NCBI GenBank assembly: GCA_002320245.1
Contig: DCKD01000096.1
Coordinates: 4,679 to 68,678, forward strand
Direction: 5' to 3'
DNA from: Lachnospiraceae bacterium UBA1683
Lineage (GTDB): Bacteria > Bacillota > Clostridia > Lachnospirales > Lachnospiraceae
Length of the DNA stretch: 64,000 nt
A program made the translations under genes and the position numbers. Shown piece by piece: positions 27,732 to 35,431 of the stretch. The notes under the pieces are model-generated. The model saw only the letters and a list, made by a program, of their open reading frames with translations, was not told the origin of the DNA and searched no databases. Each line of letters starts with the position of its first letter. Positions within the stretch are counted from its first letter, which is position 1.

Positions 27732-28490
27732 ATGTTGGAAATGCTGAGATTGTGCAGGGCAGAATGCAGAAAAATGCACCATACAATATTACTGCCGATG
27801 CATTTACTGGTTCCGCTGACAGGAAGTGCCGTATTCCTGCTTTATTACCGGGTAAGCCAATGGAGTGAAACTGCACAGGTTTCCGGCTATCTGGAAGTGC
27901 TTGGGGTGATACTGCCGTTTCTAATCAGTGTGGTTTGTTCCCGGTCTGTTGAGCTGGAGGAAGAAAACCATTTTCAGACATTTCTCGGGACGGTGCCGCA
28001 TAAGCAAAAGGTATTTCTGGCAAAATGTGTGGTTCTGATGATGATGGAACTCGGCGCAGCCGGATTGGCAGTGGGAACATTTGCTGCCGGGTATCATGGT
28101 TTCTTAGGAAAGACGGGAATCCCGGCTGCTGCGTATGTGTCTATAATTGTTACGTTATGGCTTGGAAGTCTGCCGTTATATTTGTTCCATCTCTATTTGA
28201 ATCTGCGTTTTTCCAAAGCGATTTCCGTGTGCACCGGAGTGGTGGAGCTGCTGGTGGCGGCCCTTTTTTTAACAGGGTTGGGGGAAGGCGTGTGGCGGGC
28301 GGTACCCTGTTCCTGGGGGGCAAGATGGGGAGGCTATCTTTTCCTTTCTGCCGCGGAATCCGGCATGGAAAATGAACTCCGCTTGTATTTGAGACAGTCT
28401 TTTTGGAGCTGTCTGTTGATTACTGCGGCAGTGTGTGCCATAATCTTGACATGGTTTCATTTTTATGAAGGAAGGCAATGTGATGACTAA
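27732..28490 (+). CDS. ABC permease, lantibiotic immunity MutG type (LanG/CprC-like)
   Basis: A 252-residue, six-segment membrane protein, the second permease of the complex. The opening CRAECRKMHHTILLPMHLLVPL is characteristic of the MutG family. TAA of the previous gene abuts the ATG (TAAATG), so translation is coupled. The last bases overlap the response regulator start by 8. Confidence 0.85.
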   Translation: MLEMLRLCRAECRKMHHTILLPMHLLVPLTGSAVFLLYYRVSQWSETAQVSGYLEVLGVILPFLISVVCSRSVELEEENHFQTFLGTVPHKQKVFLAKCVVLMMMELGAAGLAVGTFAAGYHGFLGKTGIPAAAYVSIIVTLWLGSLPLYLFHLYLNLRFSKAISVCTGVVELLVAALFLTGLGEGVWRAVPCSWGARWGGYLFLSAAESGMENELRLYLRQSFWSCLLITAAVCAIILTWFHFYEGRQCDD

Positions 28491-29142
28491 TATTTTGGTG
28501 ATTGATGATGAAGAAGAGGTTTTGTCACTGATACGAAGGGCATTGGAAAAGGAAGCGTATTGTGTAAAAACTGTGAGTAATCCGGTTGAGATATGGAAAC
28601 TGGATCTGATGCGGTATCAGTTAATTTTGCTGGATGTAATGATGCCGGGCATAGATGGAATCACACTTTGTACAAAAATCAGAGAGCAGGTGGACTGTCC
28701 CATTTTGTTTGTGACTGCAAAGACTGGCGAGGCAGATTTGATGAGAGGACTCGGAGCCGGAGGCGACGATTACATTACAAAACCATTTGGAATCGGGGAA
28801 CTCCGGGCAAGGGTGGCGGCACATCTGCGGAGAGAGAGCAGGGAAAAGAAACGGGCGGTGACAGTGAATGGCGTGCAGTTTTATCTGTGCTCCAGAAAGA
28901 TGGTTTATGAAGAAAATGAGATTACGCTTACAAAAAGTGAATACGACATTTGTGAATATCTTGCATTGAATCATGGGCAGGTATTCTCAAAGGAACGCAT
29001 TTACGAGCAGGTGTTTGGGTTTGACGGGGAAAGTGACAGTTCTGCTATCACGGAACATGTTAAGAATATTAGGGCAAAGTGCAGCAGATTTGGCTTAGAG
29101 CCGATTGAAACGGTGTGGGGGATTGGATACCGATGGAAGTAA
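28483..29142 (+). CDS. OmpR-family response regulator (CprR/NisR-like)
   Basis: A 219-residue regulator: receiver domain with DDE near residue 9, phosphoacceptor Asp51 in ILLDVMMPG, and Lys in TKPF; then a winged-helix domain (LTKSEYDICEYLALNHGQVFS, ending with TVWGIGYRWK). The start at MTNILVIDD is preferred because GAAGGAAGG precedes it; an ATG 18 bases upstream is inside that site. It probably activates the transporter genes when its kinase senses a peptide. Overlaps the kinase start by 10 bases. Confidence 0.92.
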   Translation: MTNILVIDDEEEVLSLIRRALEKEAYCVKTVSNPVEIWKLDLMRYQLILLDVMMPGIDGITLCTKIREQVDCPILFVTAKTGEADLMRGLGAGGDDYITKPFGIGELRARVAAHLRRESREKKRAVTVNGVQFYLCSRKMVYEENEITLTKSEYDICEYLALNHGQVFSKERIYEQVFGFDGESDSSAITEHVKNIRAKCSRFGLEPIETVWGIGYRWK

Positions 29143-30548
29143 AAAAACATAAAAGAACATTAGTAGGGATGTTTCTGCAGTATGTGGCGATGTTCTGCGT
29201 TAATACGCTGCTTATTTTAGGAATGGTCATTTTACTGTTTTTGGTGTTAGATATAACAGGAGCCGTGATTCCTGCAAATTATGCGGAGCAGAAGTTACAG
29301 GACAATGCGGAGAAAATTATTTCTTCGGATAAGGTCGGGGAAAATCTGATTCCGGAGGGCAGCAGTTATGGAGTATATGACAGGGATGGAAACTGGATGT
29401 ACGGGAGTTTCGCCGTGCAGGAGCGGAAACAGGCATGGAAGTCTTATCGGGCTGAAAATAGGTATAGGGAGCATGGAGGGTATTACCGTTTTTTCACAAG
29501 GAAGAACGGAGAAGTCTGCATCGTGGAATACGAACTGCACACTTCTTTTTCAGGGCAGACCAGTAAAAGCAGACTTTTTACACCGGAAGTATTGTTAGTG
29601 GGGTTATTTGTCATTCTGTTTTTAGTGCAGACATTTGTTTTGGCAGGAGTATTTGCAAAAAAGTTAAGAATCCGACTGCATAATCTTTGTGAAGTGACAG
29701 AAAAAGTAGCGGCGAATACACTGGAATTTGAAGAAACACATTCCGATATAAAAGAAATTGATGAGGTACTGACCTCCTTGAATCAGATGAAAGATGCGTT
29801 ACAGATGTCATTGAAACAGCAGTGGGAATTGGAAAATCAGAGAAAAGAGCAGCTTGCTGCACTGACACATGATATCAAGACTCCGCTGACAGTGATTCGT
29901 GGCAATGCGGAGTTGCTGTCGGAAGAATGTCTGTCGGAAGAAGGTAGGGGGTGCAATGACTACATTCTTCAGAATGTATCCGAAATGGAGTCTTATCTGG
30001 AGGCAATGCGGTGTGTCCTGTGGTACGAAACGAAAGAAACAAAAACAGAAATGATATCCTGCCGGCAGATGGCGATGAAATTGGAAACGAAAGCAACTCA
30101 GCTTTCGGCAGCCAGAAAGATGCCGGTCCGTGTCTGTAATGGGACACTGGATGGCAGGCTGCGTGCGGATATAGGTCAGATTCTCCGGGCATGGGAGAAT
30201 CTGGTCGGCAATGCGCTGGATTACACGAAACCGGAACGGGGAATTGTTATTGAAATCGGATGTGCGGTGTGGGAAGACTGCAATCACTCTGAAAGCAGTG
30301 AAGCGGAATACGAGAATTATCTGACTGCGAAAGTGCTGGATTATGGGTCTGGTTTTACAAAACGGGATTTGTGTCATGCAAAAGAAGAGTTTTACCGCGG
30401 GGATTTTAGCAGGCATGACCACAGCCATCAGGGGCTGGGACTGTCGATTGCACAGGAAATGACAGAGACGCAGGGTGGATTTCTGACACTGGGGAATTCG
30501 GAAGAGGCCGGAGGGGCAGAAACTGCGATTTGGCTGAAAGTGGAATGA
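29133..30548 (+). CDS. Sensor histidine kinase (CprK/NisK-like)
   Basis: A 471-residue membrane kinase: first membrane segment at about 15-40, an extracytoplasmic sensor region of about 110 residues, a second segment around 150-172, a HAMP-like linker, the phosphoacceptor His246 in LTHDIKTPLTVIRGN, and an ATPase domain with an N box (WENLVGNALDYT), a G1 DYGSGF and a G2 HQGLGLSIA. All catalytic motifs are present. The extracellular sensor would distinguish it from intramembrane-sensing BceS kinases, which fits lantibiotic sensing. Last gene of the five-gene run. Confidence 0.9.
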   Translation: MEVKKHKRTLVGMFLQYVAMFCVNTLLILGMVILLFLVLDITGAVIPANYAEQKLQDNAEKIISSDKVGENLIPEGSSYGVYDRDGNWMYGSFAVQERKQAWKSYRAENRYREHGGYYRFFTRKNGEVCIVEYELHTSFSGQTSKSRLFTPEVLLVGLFVILFLVQTFVLAGVFAKKLRIRLHNLCEVTEKVAANTLEFEETHSDIKEIDEVLTSLNQMKDALQMSLKQQWELENQRKEQLAALTHDIKTPLTVIRGNAELLSEECLSEEGRGCNDYILQNVSEMESYLEAMRCVLWYETKETKTEMISCRQMAMKLETKATQLSAARKMPVRVCNGTLDGRLRADIGQILRAWENLVGNALDYTKPERGIVIEIGCAVWEDCNHSESSEAEYENYLTAKVLDYGSGFTKRDLCHAKEEFYRGDFSRHDHSHQGLGLSIAQEMTETQGGFLTLGNSEEAGGAETAIWLKVE

Positions 30549-30638
30549 CAGGCAATCCGTGTATTATCATAGGGGCCAAAATACCTTTTGATCCCAACAT
30601 GAAATGAAGATTAATGAGAAAAATAATCAATAAGGTTA

Positions 30639-30667
30639 TTGACAACTTTCTAACATTAGAATATACT
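30639..30667 (+). promoter_or_regulatory. feoA promoter
   Basis: Consensus TTGACA (30639-30644), exactly 17 bases, TATACT (30662-30667), about 50 bases before the first feoA start. A palindrome (30656-30669) covers the -10 and a Fur-like box follows, so strong basal activity under metal-dependent repression is the likely design. Confidence 0.8.
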
Positions 30668-30669
30668 AA
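30656..30669. promoter_or_regulatory. Palindromic operator candidate TTAGA-N4-ACTAA, copy 1 (feoA)
   Basis: TTAGAATATACTAA overlaps the -10 of the feoA promoter. The same TTAGA-N4-ACTAA pattern recurs before feoB and twice before the DUF2325 gene. The shape and iron-gene context resemble operators of DtxR/IdeR/MntR-type metalloregulators; which regulator binds is an inference. Confidence 0.65.
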
Positions 30670-30683
30670 CCATGATAAAGAAA

Positions 30684-30698
30684 TGAAAATGATTATCA
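30684..30698. promoter_or_regulatory. Fur-box-like 7-1-7 inverted repeat
   Basis: TGAAAATGATTATCA matches the Firmicutes Fur 7-1-7 pattern TGATAAT-N-ATTATCA with one mismatch. It lies between the feoA promoter and the gene, where Fur binding would block transcription. Confidence 0.6.
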
Positions 30699-30719
30699 AC
30701 AAAGCAGGAGGATGAGATG

Positions 30720-30929
30720 ATGCCTTTATCAATGGTGAATACCGGTGAAGAAAACACAATTAAAAAAGTCGGCGGAAAAGAAGAGACCAGACGTTTTCTC
30801 GAGGGACTTGGTTTTGTAACTGGCGGAAAAGTAAAAGTTGTATCTGAAATCAATGGAAGCCTGATTGTAAATGTGAAGGATTCAAGGGTTGCCATTGGAA
30901 GAGATATGGCAAATAAAATCATGGTTTAA
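30720..30929 (+). CDS. feoA: FeoA domain protein, first copy
   Basis: A 69-residue SH3-like FeoA protein. The motifs RRFLEGLGFVTGGKVKVV and IGRDMANKIMV are typical. FeoA is a small cytoplasmic partner of the FeoB ferrous iron transporter. An ATG three bases upstream is also possible; the chosen one is 8 bases from AGGAGG (30706-30711). A second FeoA follows after 23 bases; tandem feoA genes are common in Clostridia. Confidence 0.9.
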   Translation: MPLSMVNTGEENTIKKVGGKEETRRFLEGLGFVTGGKVKVVSEINGSLIVNVKDSRVAIGRDMANKIMV

Positions 30930-30952
30930 CTGCAAGAAAGAAGGAGTGGGCA

Positions 30953-31174
30953 ATGAAGACATTAAGAGAGATACCATGCGGTCAGACTGTTAAAGTCCAA
31001 AAACTGAACGGCGGCGGACCAGTGAAAAGACGTATTATGGATATGGGAATTACAAGGGGTATTGAAATATTCGTAAGAAAAGTAGCTCCATTGGGAGATC
31101 CAATTGAAGTTACAGTAAGAGGATATGAATTATCCCTTCGAAAAGCAGATGCGGAAATGATTGAAGTTGAGTAA
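30953..31174 (+). CDS. feoA: FeoA domain protein, second copy
   Basis: A 73-residue FeoA protein, clearly divergent from the first copy: LREIPCGQTVKVQKL, then RRIMDMGITRGIEIFV and the end YELSLRKADAEMIEVE. The RxxxMG(I/L)xxG core marks it as the classical FeoA form. Good ribosome site (AAGGAG). It precedes feoB by 106 bases, a gap that contains operator copy 2. Confidence 0.93.
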   Translation: MKTLREIPCGQTVKVQKLNGGGPVKRRIMDMGITRGIEIFVRKVAPLGDPIEVTVRGYELSLRKADAEMIEVE

Positions 31175-31191
31175 TTTTTTTTAATTATAGG

Positions 31192-31205
31192 TTAGATTCA
31201 ACTAA
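31192..31205. promoter_or_regulatory. Palindromic operator candidate TTAGA-N4-ACTAA, copy 2 (feoB)
   Basis: TTAGATTCAACTAA lies 18 bases after the second feoA stop and 75 bases before feoB. A TATAAT-like hexamer (31207-31212) follows at once, so a second promoter for feoB may be controlled here; I see no convincing -35. Confidence 0.6.
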
Positions 31206-31280
31206 TTATAATCAGAAAAATGAAATCTTAAGTAGCTGAGTGAAATTAAAGCAAAATGTAAAAAGAAAGAGGGCATAGAA

Positions 31281-33437
31281 ATGGCAATTAAAATTGCACT
31301 TGCGGGAAACCCAAACTGTGGTAAGACAACACTGTTTAATGCACTGACAGGCTCCAATCAGTTTGTCGGGAACTGGCCGGGCGTAACAGTTGAGAAAAAA
31401 GAAGGAAAACTTAAGGGATACAAAGATGTAAGTATCATGGACTTACCCGGAATTTATTCCTTGTCTCCATACACACTGGAAGAAGTTGTGGCAAGAAATT
31501 ATCTGATTGGTGAGAGACCGGATGCAATCATTAATATTGTTGACGGAACGAATATCGAGAGAAACCTGTATCTGTCAACACAAGTGATGGAACTTGGCAT
31601 TCCAGTTATCATGGCGGTAAATATGATTGACGTTCTGGAAAAGACCGGAGATAAGATTCATATTGACAGACTTGCAAAGAAACTTGGCTGTGAGGTCGTA
31701 GAGATTTCCGCACTGAAAGGTACCGGGATTAAAGATGCGGCAAGCCGGGCAGTTAAACTCGCGAGAAAGAATGAGACGGCAGTACCTGTTCATGAATTTG
31801 GGGAGTATATTGAAGAAATTATCGGCCGGGTGGAAGACAAACTTGGGAGTCATGTGCCGGAAGAACAGAAAAGGTTTTTTGCAATCAAACTGTTGGAAAA
31901 GGACGATAAGATTGCAGGACAGATGAAAATCACTCCGGATGTTTCCAGAGAGATTGCTGAATTGGAGGATAAATTAGATGATGATATGGAAAGTATCATC
32001 ACAAATGCAAGATATGAATATATTTCATCGATTATCGGAAGTTGCGTTACAAGGAGCAAAAAAGAAAAACTGACAACTTCAGACAAGATTGACCGTGTTG
32101 TTACAAACCGTTGGCTGGCGCTGCCAATTTTTGCAGTTGTTATGTGGCTTGTATATTACATATCCGTTACAACAGTAGGCGCGTTTGTGACAGACTGGAC
32201 AAATGATGTGCTGTTTGGTGAGATTATCCCGCCGGCAATCGAAAGCGCCCTTACTGCAATTCACTGCGCAGACTGGCTGCAAGGCTTGATTCTGGATGGT
32301 ATTGTGGCAGGAGTCGGGGCCGTACTTGGATTCGTACCGCAGATGCTGGTATTGTTCCTGTTCCTTGCGTTCCTTGAATCCTGCGGATATATGGCGCGTG
32401 TTGCATTTATCATGGACAGGATTTTCCGTAAATTCGGTCTTTCCGGTAAATCCTTCATCCCGATGCTGATTGGTACCGGCTGTGGTGTTCCGGGGATTAT
32501 GGCATCCCGAACCATTGAAAACGACAGAGACCGCAAGATGACGATTATGACAACAACGTTTATTCCGTGCGGAGCAAAACTTCCAATTATTGCCCTGATT
32601 GCAGGTGCTTTGTTTGATGGCGCTTCATGGGTTGCGCCGAGTGCGTATTTTGTAGGAATCGCGGCAATTGTCTGCTCCGGTATTATCTTGAAGAAGACAA
32701 AGATGTTTGCCGGTGAACCTGCGCCGTTTGTCATGGAACTTCCGGCATATCATTGGCCGACTGTAAGTAATGTACTTCGAAGCATGTGGGAGAGAGGCTG
32801 GTCCTTCATTAAAAAGGCGGGAACCATTATCCTTCTTTCCACGATTGTACTCTGGTTTTTGATGAACTTTGGATGGGCAGACGGTTCCTTTGGTATGCTG
32901 GAAGCCGAGCAGCTTGACAGCAGTATCCTTGCATCTCTTGGAAGTGTGGTTGCACCAATTTTCGCACCACTTGGATGGGGTGACTGGAAAATGGCAGTTG
33001 CAGCAGTTACAGGTTTAATTGCAAAAGAAAATGTAGTGGGTACGTTCGGTATTCTCTTCGGATTCGCAGAAGTAAATGCAGATAATGGAATTGAAATCTG
33101 GGGACAGCTTGCAGGAAGTATGACAGCAGTGGCGGCATATTCATTCCTTGTATTTAACCTTCTGTGTGCTCCTTGTTTTGCGGCAATGGGAGCAATCAAA
33201 CGTGAGATGAACAATGCGAAATGGTTCTGGTTTGCAATCGGATATCAGACACTGCTTGCATATGTAGTATCTCTTTGTATATATCAGATTGGAACTCTGA
33301 TTTCCGGTGGAGCATTTGGACTTGGGACAATTGTGGCGTTTGTATTGGTAATCGGATTTGTTTATCTGTTATTCAGACCTTATAAAGAAAGCACAACATT
33401 GAAGTTCTCAATGAAAAAAACAGCAGCAGCAAAATAA
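31281..33437 (+). CDS. feoB: Ferrous iron transport protein B
   Basis: A 718-residue Fe2+ transporter. The cytoplasmic GTPase domain has G1 GNPNCGKTT at residues 9-17, G3 DLPGIYSL and G4 in VNMID; a GDI-like helical region follows to about 270. The membrane part has the Gate motifs with CGYMARVAFIMDRI and PCGAKLPI, whose conserved Cys residues are placed in the proposed metal path, and a C-terminal half with further segments. Full length. No FeoC or Cys-rich FeoB-associated small protein is obvious downstream. A terminator hairpin follows at 33458. Confidence 0.97.
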   Translation: MAIKIALAGNPNCGKTTLFNALTGSNQFVGNWPGVTVEKKEGKLKGYKDVSIMDLPGIYSLSPYTLEEVVARNYLIGERPDAIINIVDGTNIERNLYLSTQVMELGIPVIMAVNMIDVLEKTGDKIHIDRLAKKLGCEVVEISALKGTGIKDAASRAVKLARKNETAVPVHEFGEYIEEIIGRVEDKLGSHVPEEQKRFFAIKLLEKDDKIAGQMKITPDVSREIAELEDKLDDDMESIITNARYEYISSIIGSCVTRSKKEKLTTSDKIDRVVTNRWLALPIFAVVMWLVYYISVTTVGAFVTDWTNDVLFGEIIPPAIESALTAIHCADWLQGLILDGIVAGVGAVLGFVPQMLVLFLFLAFLESCGYMARVAFIMDRIFRKFGLSGKSFIPMLIGTGCGVPGIMASRTIENDRDRKMTIMTTTFIPCGAKLPIIALIAGALFDGASWVAPSAYFVGIAAIVCSGIILKKTKMFAGEPAPFVMELPAYHWPTVSNVLRSMWERGWSFIKKAGTIILLSTIVLWFLMNFGWADGSFGMLEAEQLDSSILASLGSVVAPIFAPLGWGDWKMAVAAVTGLIAKENVVGTFGILFGFAEVNADNGIEIWGQLAGSMTAVAAYSFLVFNLLCAPCFAAMGAIKREMNNAKWFWFAIGYQTLLAYVVSLCIYQIGTLISGGAFGLGTIVAFVLVIGFVYLLFRPYKESTTLKFSMKKTAAAK

Positions 33438-33457
33438 GATGAGGCTGCATTAAGATG

Positions 33458-33491
33458 GAGCCTGCATCGGATTAGTGATGCGGGCTCTTTT
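33458..33491 (+). terminator. Intrinsic terminator after feoB
   Basis: Stem GAGCCTGCATC/GATGCGGGCTC (33458-33468 with 33477-33487, one G-U pair) and an 8-base loop, followed by TTTT, 21 bases after the feoB stop. Confidence 0.8.
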
Positions 33492-33620
33492 GGGAAGAAT
33501 GTCACCAGGAGGGGAACGGATGCCGGGAAAAGAGGACTGTTTTCAAGGCTTGGAAAATAAAAGAATGAATATAGAAAGGGGCGGGAATACTGTCATTAAA
33601 CTGACTGACCGTCTCTTTTT

Positions 33621-33842
33621 ATGTGCTGGCAATGGATTGAATCCATTTGTGCCTGCACAGGAATGTATCTGGCGGATGCCCCGATTAAGCGGCGGTACGC
33701 GAGATTCAGTGTCAACGTAATCGAGCAGGGCTCTTACCCGGTTACAGAAGAATGGCTAATGATAAAAAATTTCAGGAGAGAGATTCTTGCAGAAATTATG
33801 TTGACAGAAAAGAACAAATCCGGTATGATAATTACGTGTTAG
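33621..33842 (+). pseudogene. Unidentified small frame, possibly the decayed end of a gene
   Basis: A 73-codon frame with no ribosome site at its first ATG. Its product (around YLADAPIKRRYARFSVNVIEQ) looks protein-like, with a charged C-terminal half, but matches no family I know. An overlapping frame (33475-33720) covers the DNA just before it and could be the same former gene in another phase (a frameshift around 33620-33660). The region also contains the promoter and operator at 33801-33852 near its 3' end, which argues against a working gene there. Low confidence either way. Confidence 0.3.
33801..33829 (+). promoter_or_regulatory. Putative promoter of the DUF2325-DUF3793 operon
   Basis: TTGACA (33801-33806), exactly 17 bases, TATGAT (33824-33829). 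Operator copy 3 starts 10 bases downstream, in the position for a repressor blocking initiation or early elongation. Confidence 0.65.
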
Positions 33843-33852
33843 ATAAAACTAA
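33839..33852. promoter_or_regulatory. Palindromic operator candidate TTAGA-N4-ACTAA, copy 3
   Basis: TTAGATAAAACTAA, extended to GTTAG...CTAAC by flanking bases (33838-33853). Just downstream of the promoter at 33801-33829. Confidence 0.65.
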
Positions 33853-33879
33853 CTATATAAAACAAGGGTTTGTACGAAA

Positions 33880-33906
33880 ACGGCAGAGAAAGGCCGTATA
33901 TTTTTT
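33880..33906 (+). terminator. Short hairpin with T-run in the leader of the DUF2325 operon
   Basis: A 5-bp stem ACGGC/GCCGT (33880-33884 with 33893-33897) followed by ATATTTTTT. It lies between operator copies 3 and 4, so it may be a leader attenuator or the end of the decayed frame upstream. The stem is short. Confidence 0.4.
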
Positions 33907-33915
33907 GTTACCGAG

Positions 33916-33929
33916 TTAGATTAAACTAA
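33916..33929. promoter_or_regulatory. Palindromic operator candidate TTAGA-N4-ACTAA, copy 4
   Basis: TTAGATTAAACTAA, extended to the perfect-ended GTTAG...CTAAC (33915-33930), 34 bases before the DUF2325 start. A weak TTGTTA (33905-33910) and TAACAT pair would place it between -35 and -10. Confidence 0.65.
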
Positions 33930-33963
33930 CATAAAAAGATGAAAATGAGGAAAGGGTGAAAAG

Positions 33964-34251
33964 ATGAGTATTGTTATCATAGGCGGAAATGAAAGAATGG
34001 TATGTCAGTATACAGATATCTGTAAACGTTATGGCTGTAAGGCGAAGGTGTTTCCAAAAGAACACGGCTCTGTGAGAAAGAAAATCGGATGTCCGGATTT
34101 GATGATTTTATTTACAAATACGGTTTCACACAAGATGGTGGTAAGTGCCGCACAGGAAGCAAAGAAAAACAATATTCCGGTTGCCCGGATTCATACAAGC
34201 AGTGCGAGCGCACTTCGCACCGTCCTGGAAGAACACTGTACGGTGGTATAG
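33964..34251 (+). CDS. DUF2325 family protein
   Basis: A 95-residue protein of the DUF2325 family: a first strand SIVIIGGNERM, then the alpha/beta pattern with DLMILFTNTVSHKM and KKNNIPVARIHTSS, which looks like a small Rossmann-like domain. No catalytic motif is known; it has two Cys in the first third (MVCQY, KRYGCKAKV) and one late Cys. It sits under two iron-cluster operator palindromes and 12 bases before a DUF3793 gene, so a role in iron or redox handling is inferred from context only. Confidence 0.85.
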   Translation: MSIVIIGGNERMVCQYTDICKRYGCKAKVFPKEHGSVRKKIGCPDLMILFTNTVSHKMVVSAAQEAKKNNIPVARIHTSSASALRTVLEEHCTVV

Positions 34252-34263
34252 GAGGATGGAATA

Positions 34264-34818
34264 ATGGCAATAGAGAAAATGCTGGTTGAACATTGTTCGG
34301 CTACACTTGCATCGATTAAAAGTGCAAATTTGTTCAGTATGTATTTTACGACAGAAGAAGAACTGAAACGTCAGATTGATTACTGGAATACATGTATGGC
34401 GGAAAAAGGAATCCGCTTATCTGAGCTGGGGGTTCAGAGGGGCAGAGTTCTTGTTTATGTGTATAGAAGAAATCAGTTGCAGGCGGATCTTCAATGTCCG
34501 GGTGTAGCAGCATTTTTGAAAAAGTACGGGTACGAGAGTGTAGACATTGAATATGCACTGGAGCGTCTGCGGGACAGGATTGTGAAAAGTGGCAGTTTTC
34601 CGCACGAGATTGGACTCTTTTTGAATTATCCGCTGATGGATGTAAAAGGGTTTATTGAGAACAAAGGGCAGAATTATCAATATTCGGGATTGTGGAAAGT
34701 GTACTGCAATGAGGAAGAGACGAAAGAGCTTTTCCGAAAATATGAAAAATGTAAGGATGTGTATATCCGCCTGTGGGAACAGGGAAGAAGTGTTATGCAG
34801 CTTACGGTAGCTGCCTGA
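34264..34818 (+). CDS. DUF3793 family protein
   Basis: A 184-residue soluble protein matching DUF3793, a family found in anaerobic Firmicutes. It opens with LVEHCSATLASIKSANLFS, and has the family-type segments VLVYVYRRNQL and FPHEIGLFLNYPLMDVKGFI. The fixed Cys-Ser near the start and the conserved HEIGxFLxYP motif suggest a real active or binding site, but the function is not known. Family members often lie beside flavodoxin and Feo genes, as here. Probably cotranscribed with DUF2325 and the flavodoxin gene. Confidence 0.85.
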   Translation: MAIEKMLVEHCSATLASIKSANLFSMYFTTEEELKRQIDYWNTCMAEKGIRLSELGVQRGRVLVYVYRRNQLQADLQCPGVAAFLKKYGYESVDIEYALERLRDRIVKSGSFPHEIGLFLNYPLMDVKGFIENKGQNYQYSGLWKVYCNEEETKELFRKYEKCKDVYIRLWEQGRSVMQLTVAA

Positions 34819-34858
34819 CATAGATTGAAAATATATCAAGGAGGAAAGAGGGTAAATT

Positions 34859-35287
34859 ATGAGCAAAATAGCAATTGTATATTGGAGTGGAACAGGAAAT
34901 ACAAGGATGATGGCAGAGAATATAAAAGAAGGGGCAAAGGCTGCGGGGGCAGAAACGAATGTATTTACGGCGGCTGAATTTTCTGAAGATAAAATAGAAG
35001 AATTTGATGCAGTTGCATTTGGCTGCCCGTCTATGGGGGCTGAAGAACTGGAGGACAGTGAATTTGAACCGGTGTTTGCCTCATGCAAAAACAAATTAAG
35101 CGGCAAAAAGATTGCCTTGTTTGGTTCTTACGGATGGGGAGACGGAGAATGGATGCGTAACTGGGAGGATACCTGTCTGGAGTGCGGGGCACAGCTTGCG
35201 TGTGAGAGTGTTATCTGTAATGGTGAGCCAGATGATGAGGCACAGGAGATGTGCAGGAACCTGACGCACTGTCTCATCGGCAATTAG
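34859..35287 (+). CDS. Flavodoxin
   Basis: A 142-residue short-chain flavodoxin. The FMN phosphate-binding loop is WSGTGNTRMMA near residues 9-19, with further FMN loops in GCPSMGAEELED and FGSYGWGDGEWMRNW. It carries electrons in place of ferredoxin, which many bacteria do when iron is short; its place behind the Feo-type operators supports an iron-limitation role. Good AAGGAGG site upstream. Confidence 0.93.
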   Translation: MSKIAIVYWSGTGNTRMMAENIKEGAKAAGAETNVFTAAEFSEDKIEEFDAVAFGCPSMGAEELEDSEFEPVFASCKNKLSGKKIALFGSYGWGDGEWMRNWEDTCLECGAQLACESVICNGEPDDEAQEMCRNLTHCLIGN

Positions 35288-35431
35288 CACTATGCACGTC
35301 AATCAAAAGGCGTTTTGAAAAAATTTCTGACATGGATAAAATTTCTGCAATCGGTGCTTTTTTTGGATGTAATGTGATATAATTAAACGAACTGAATCTT
35401 TTCAGATTTACATTGAAAGAAGGATGATGAC

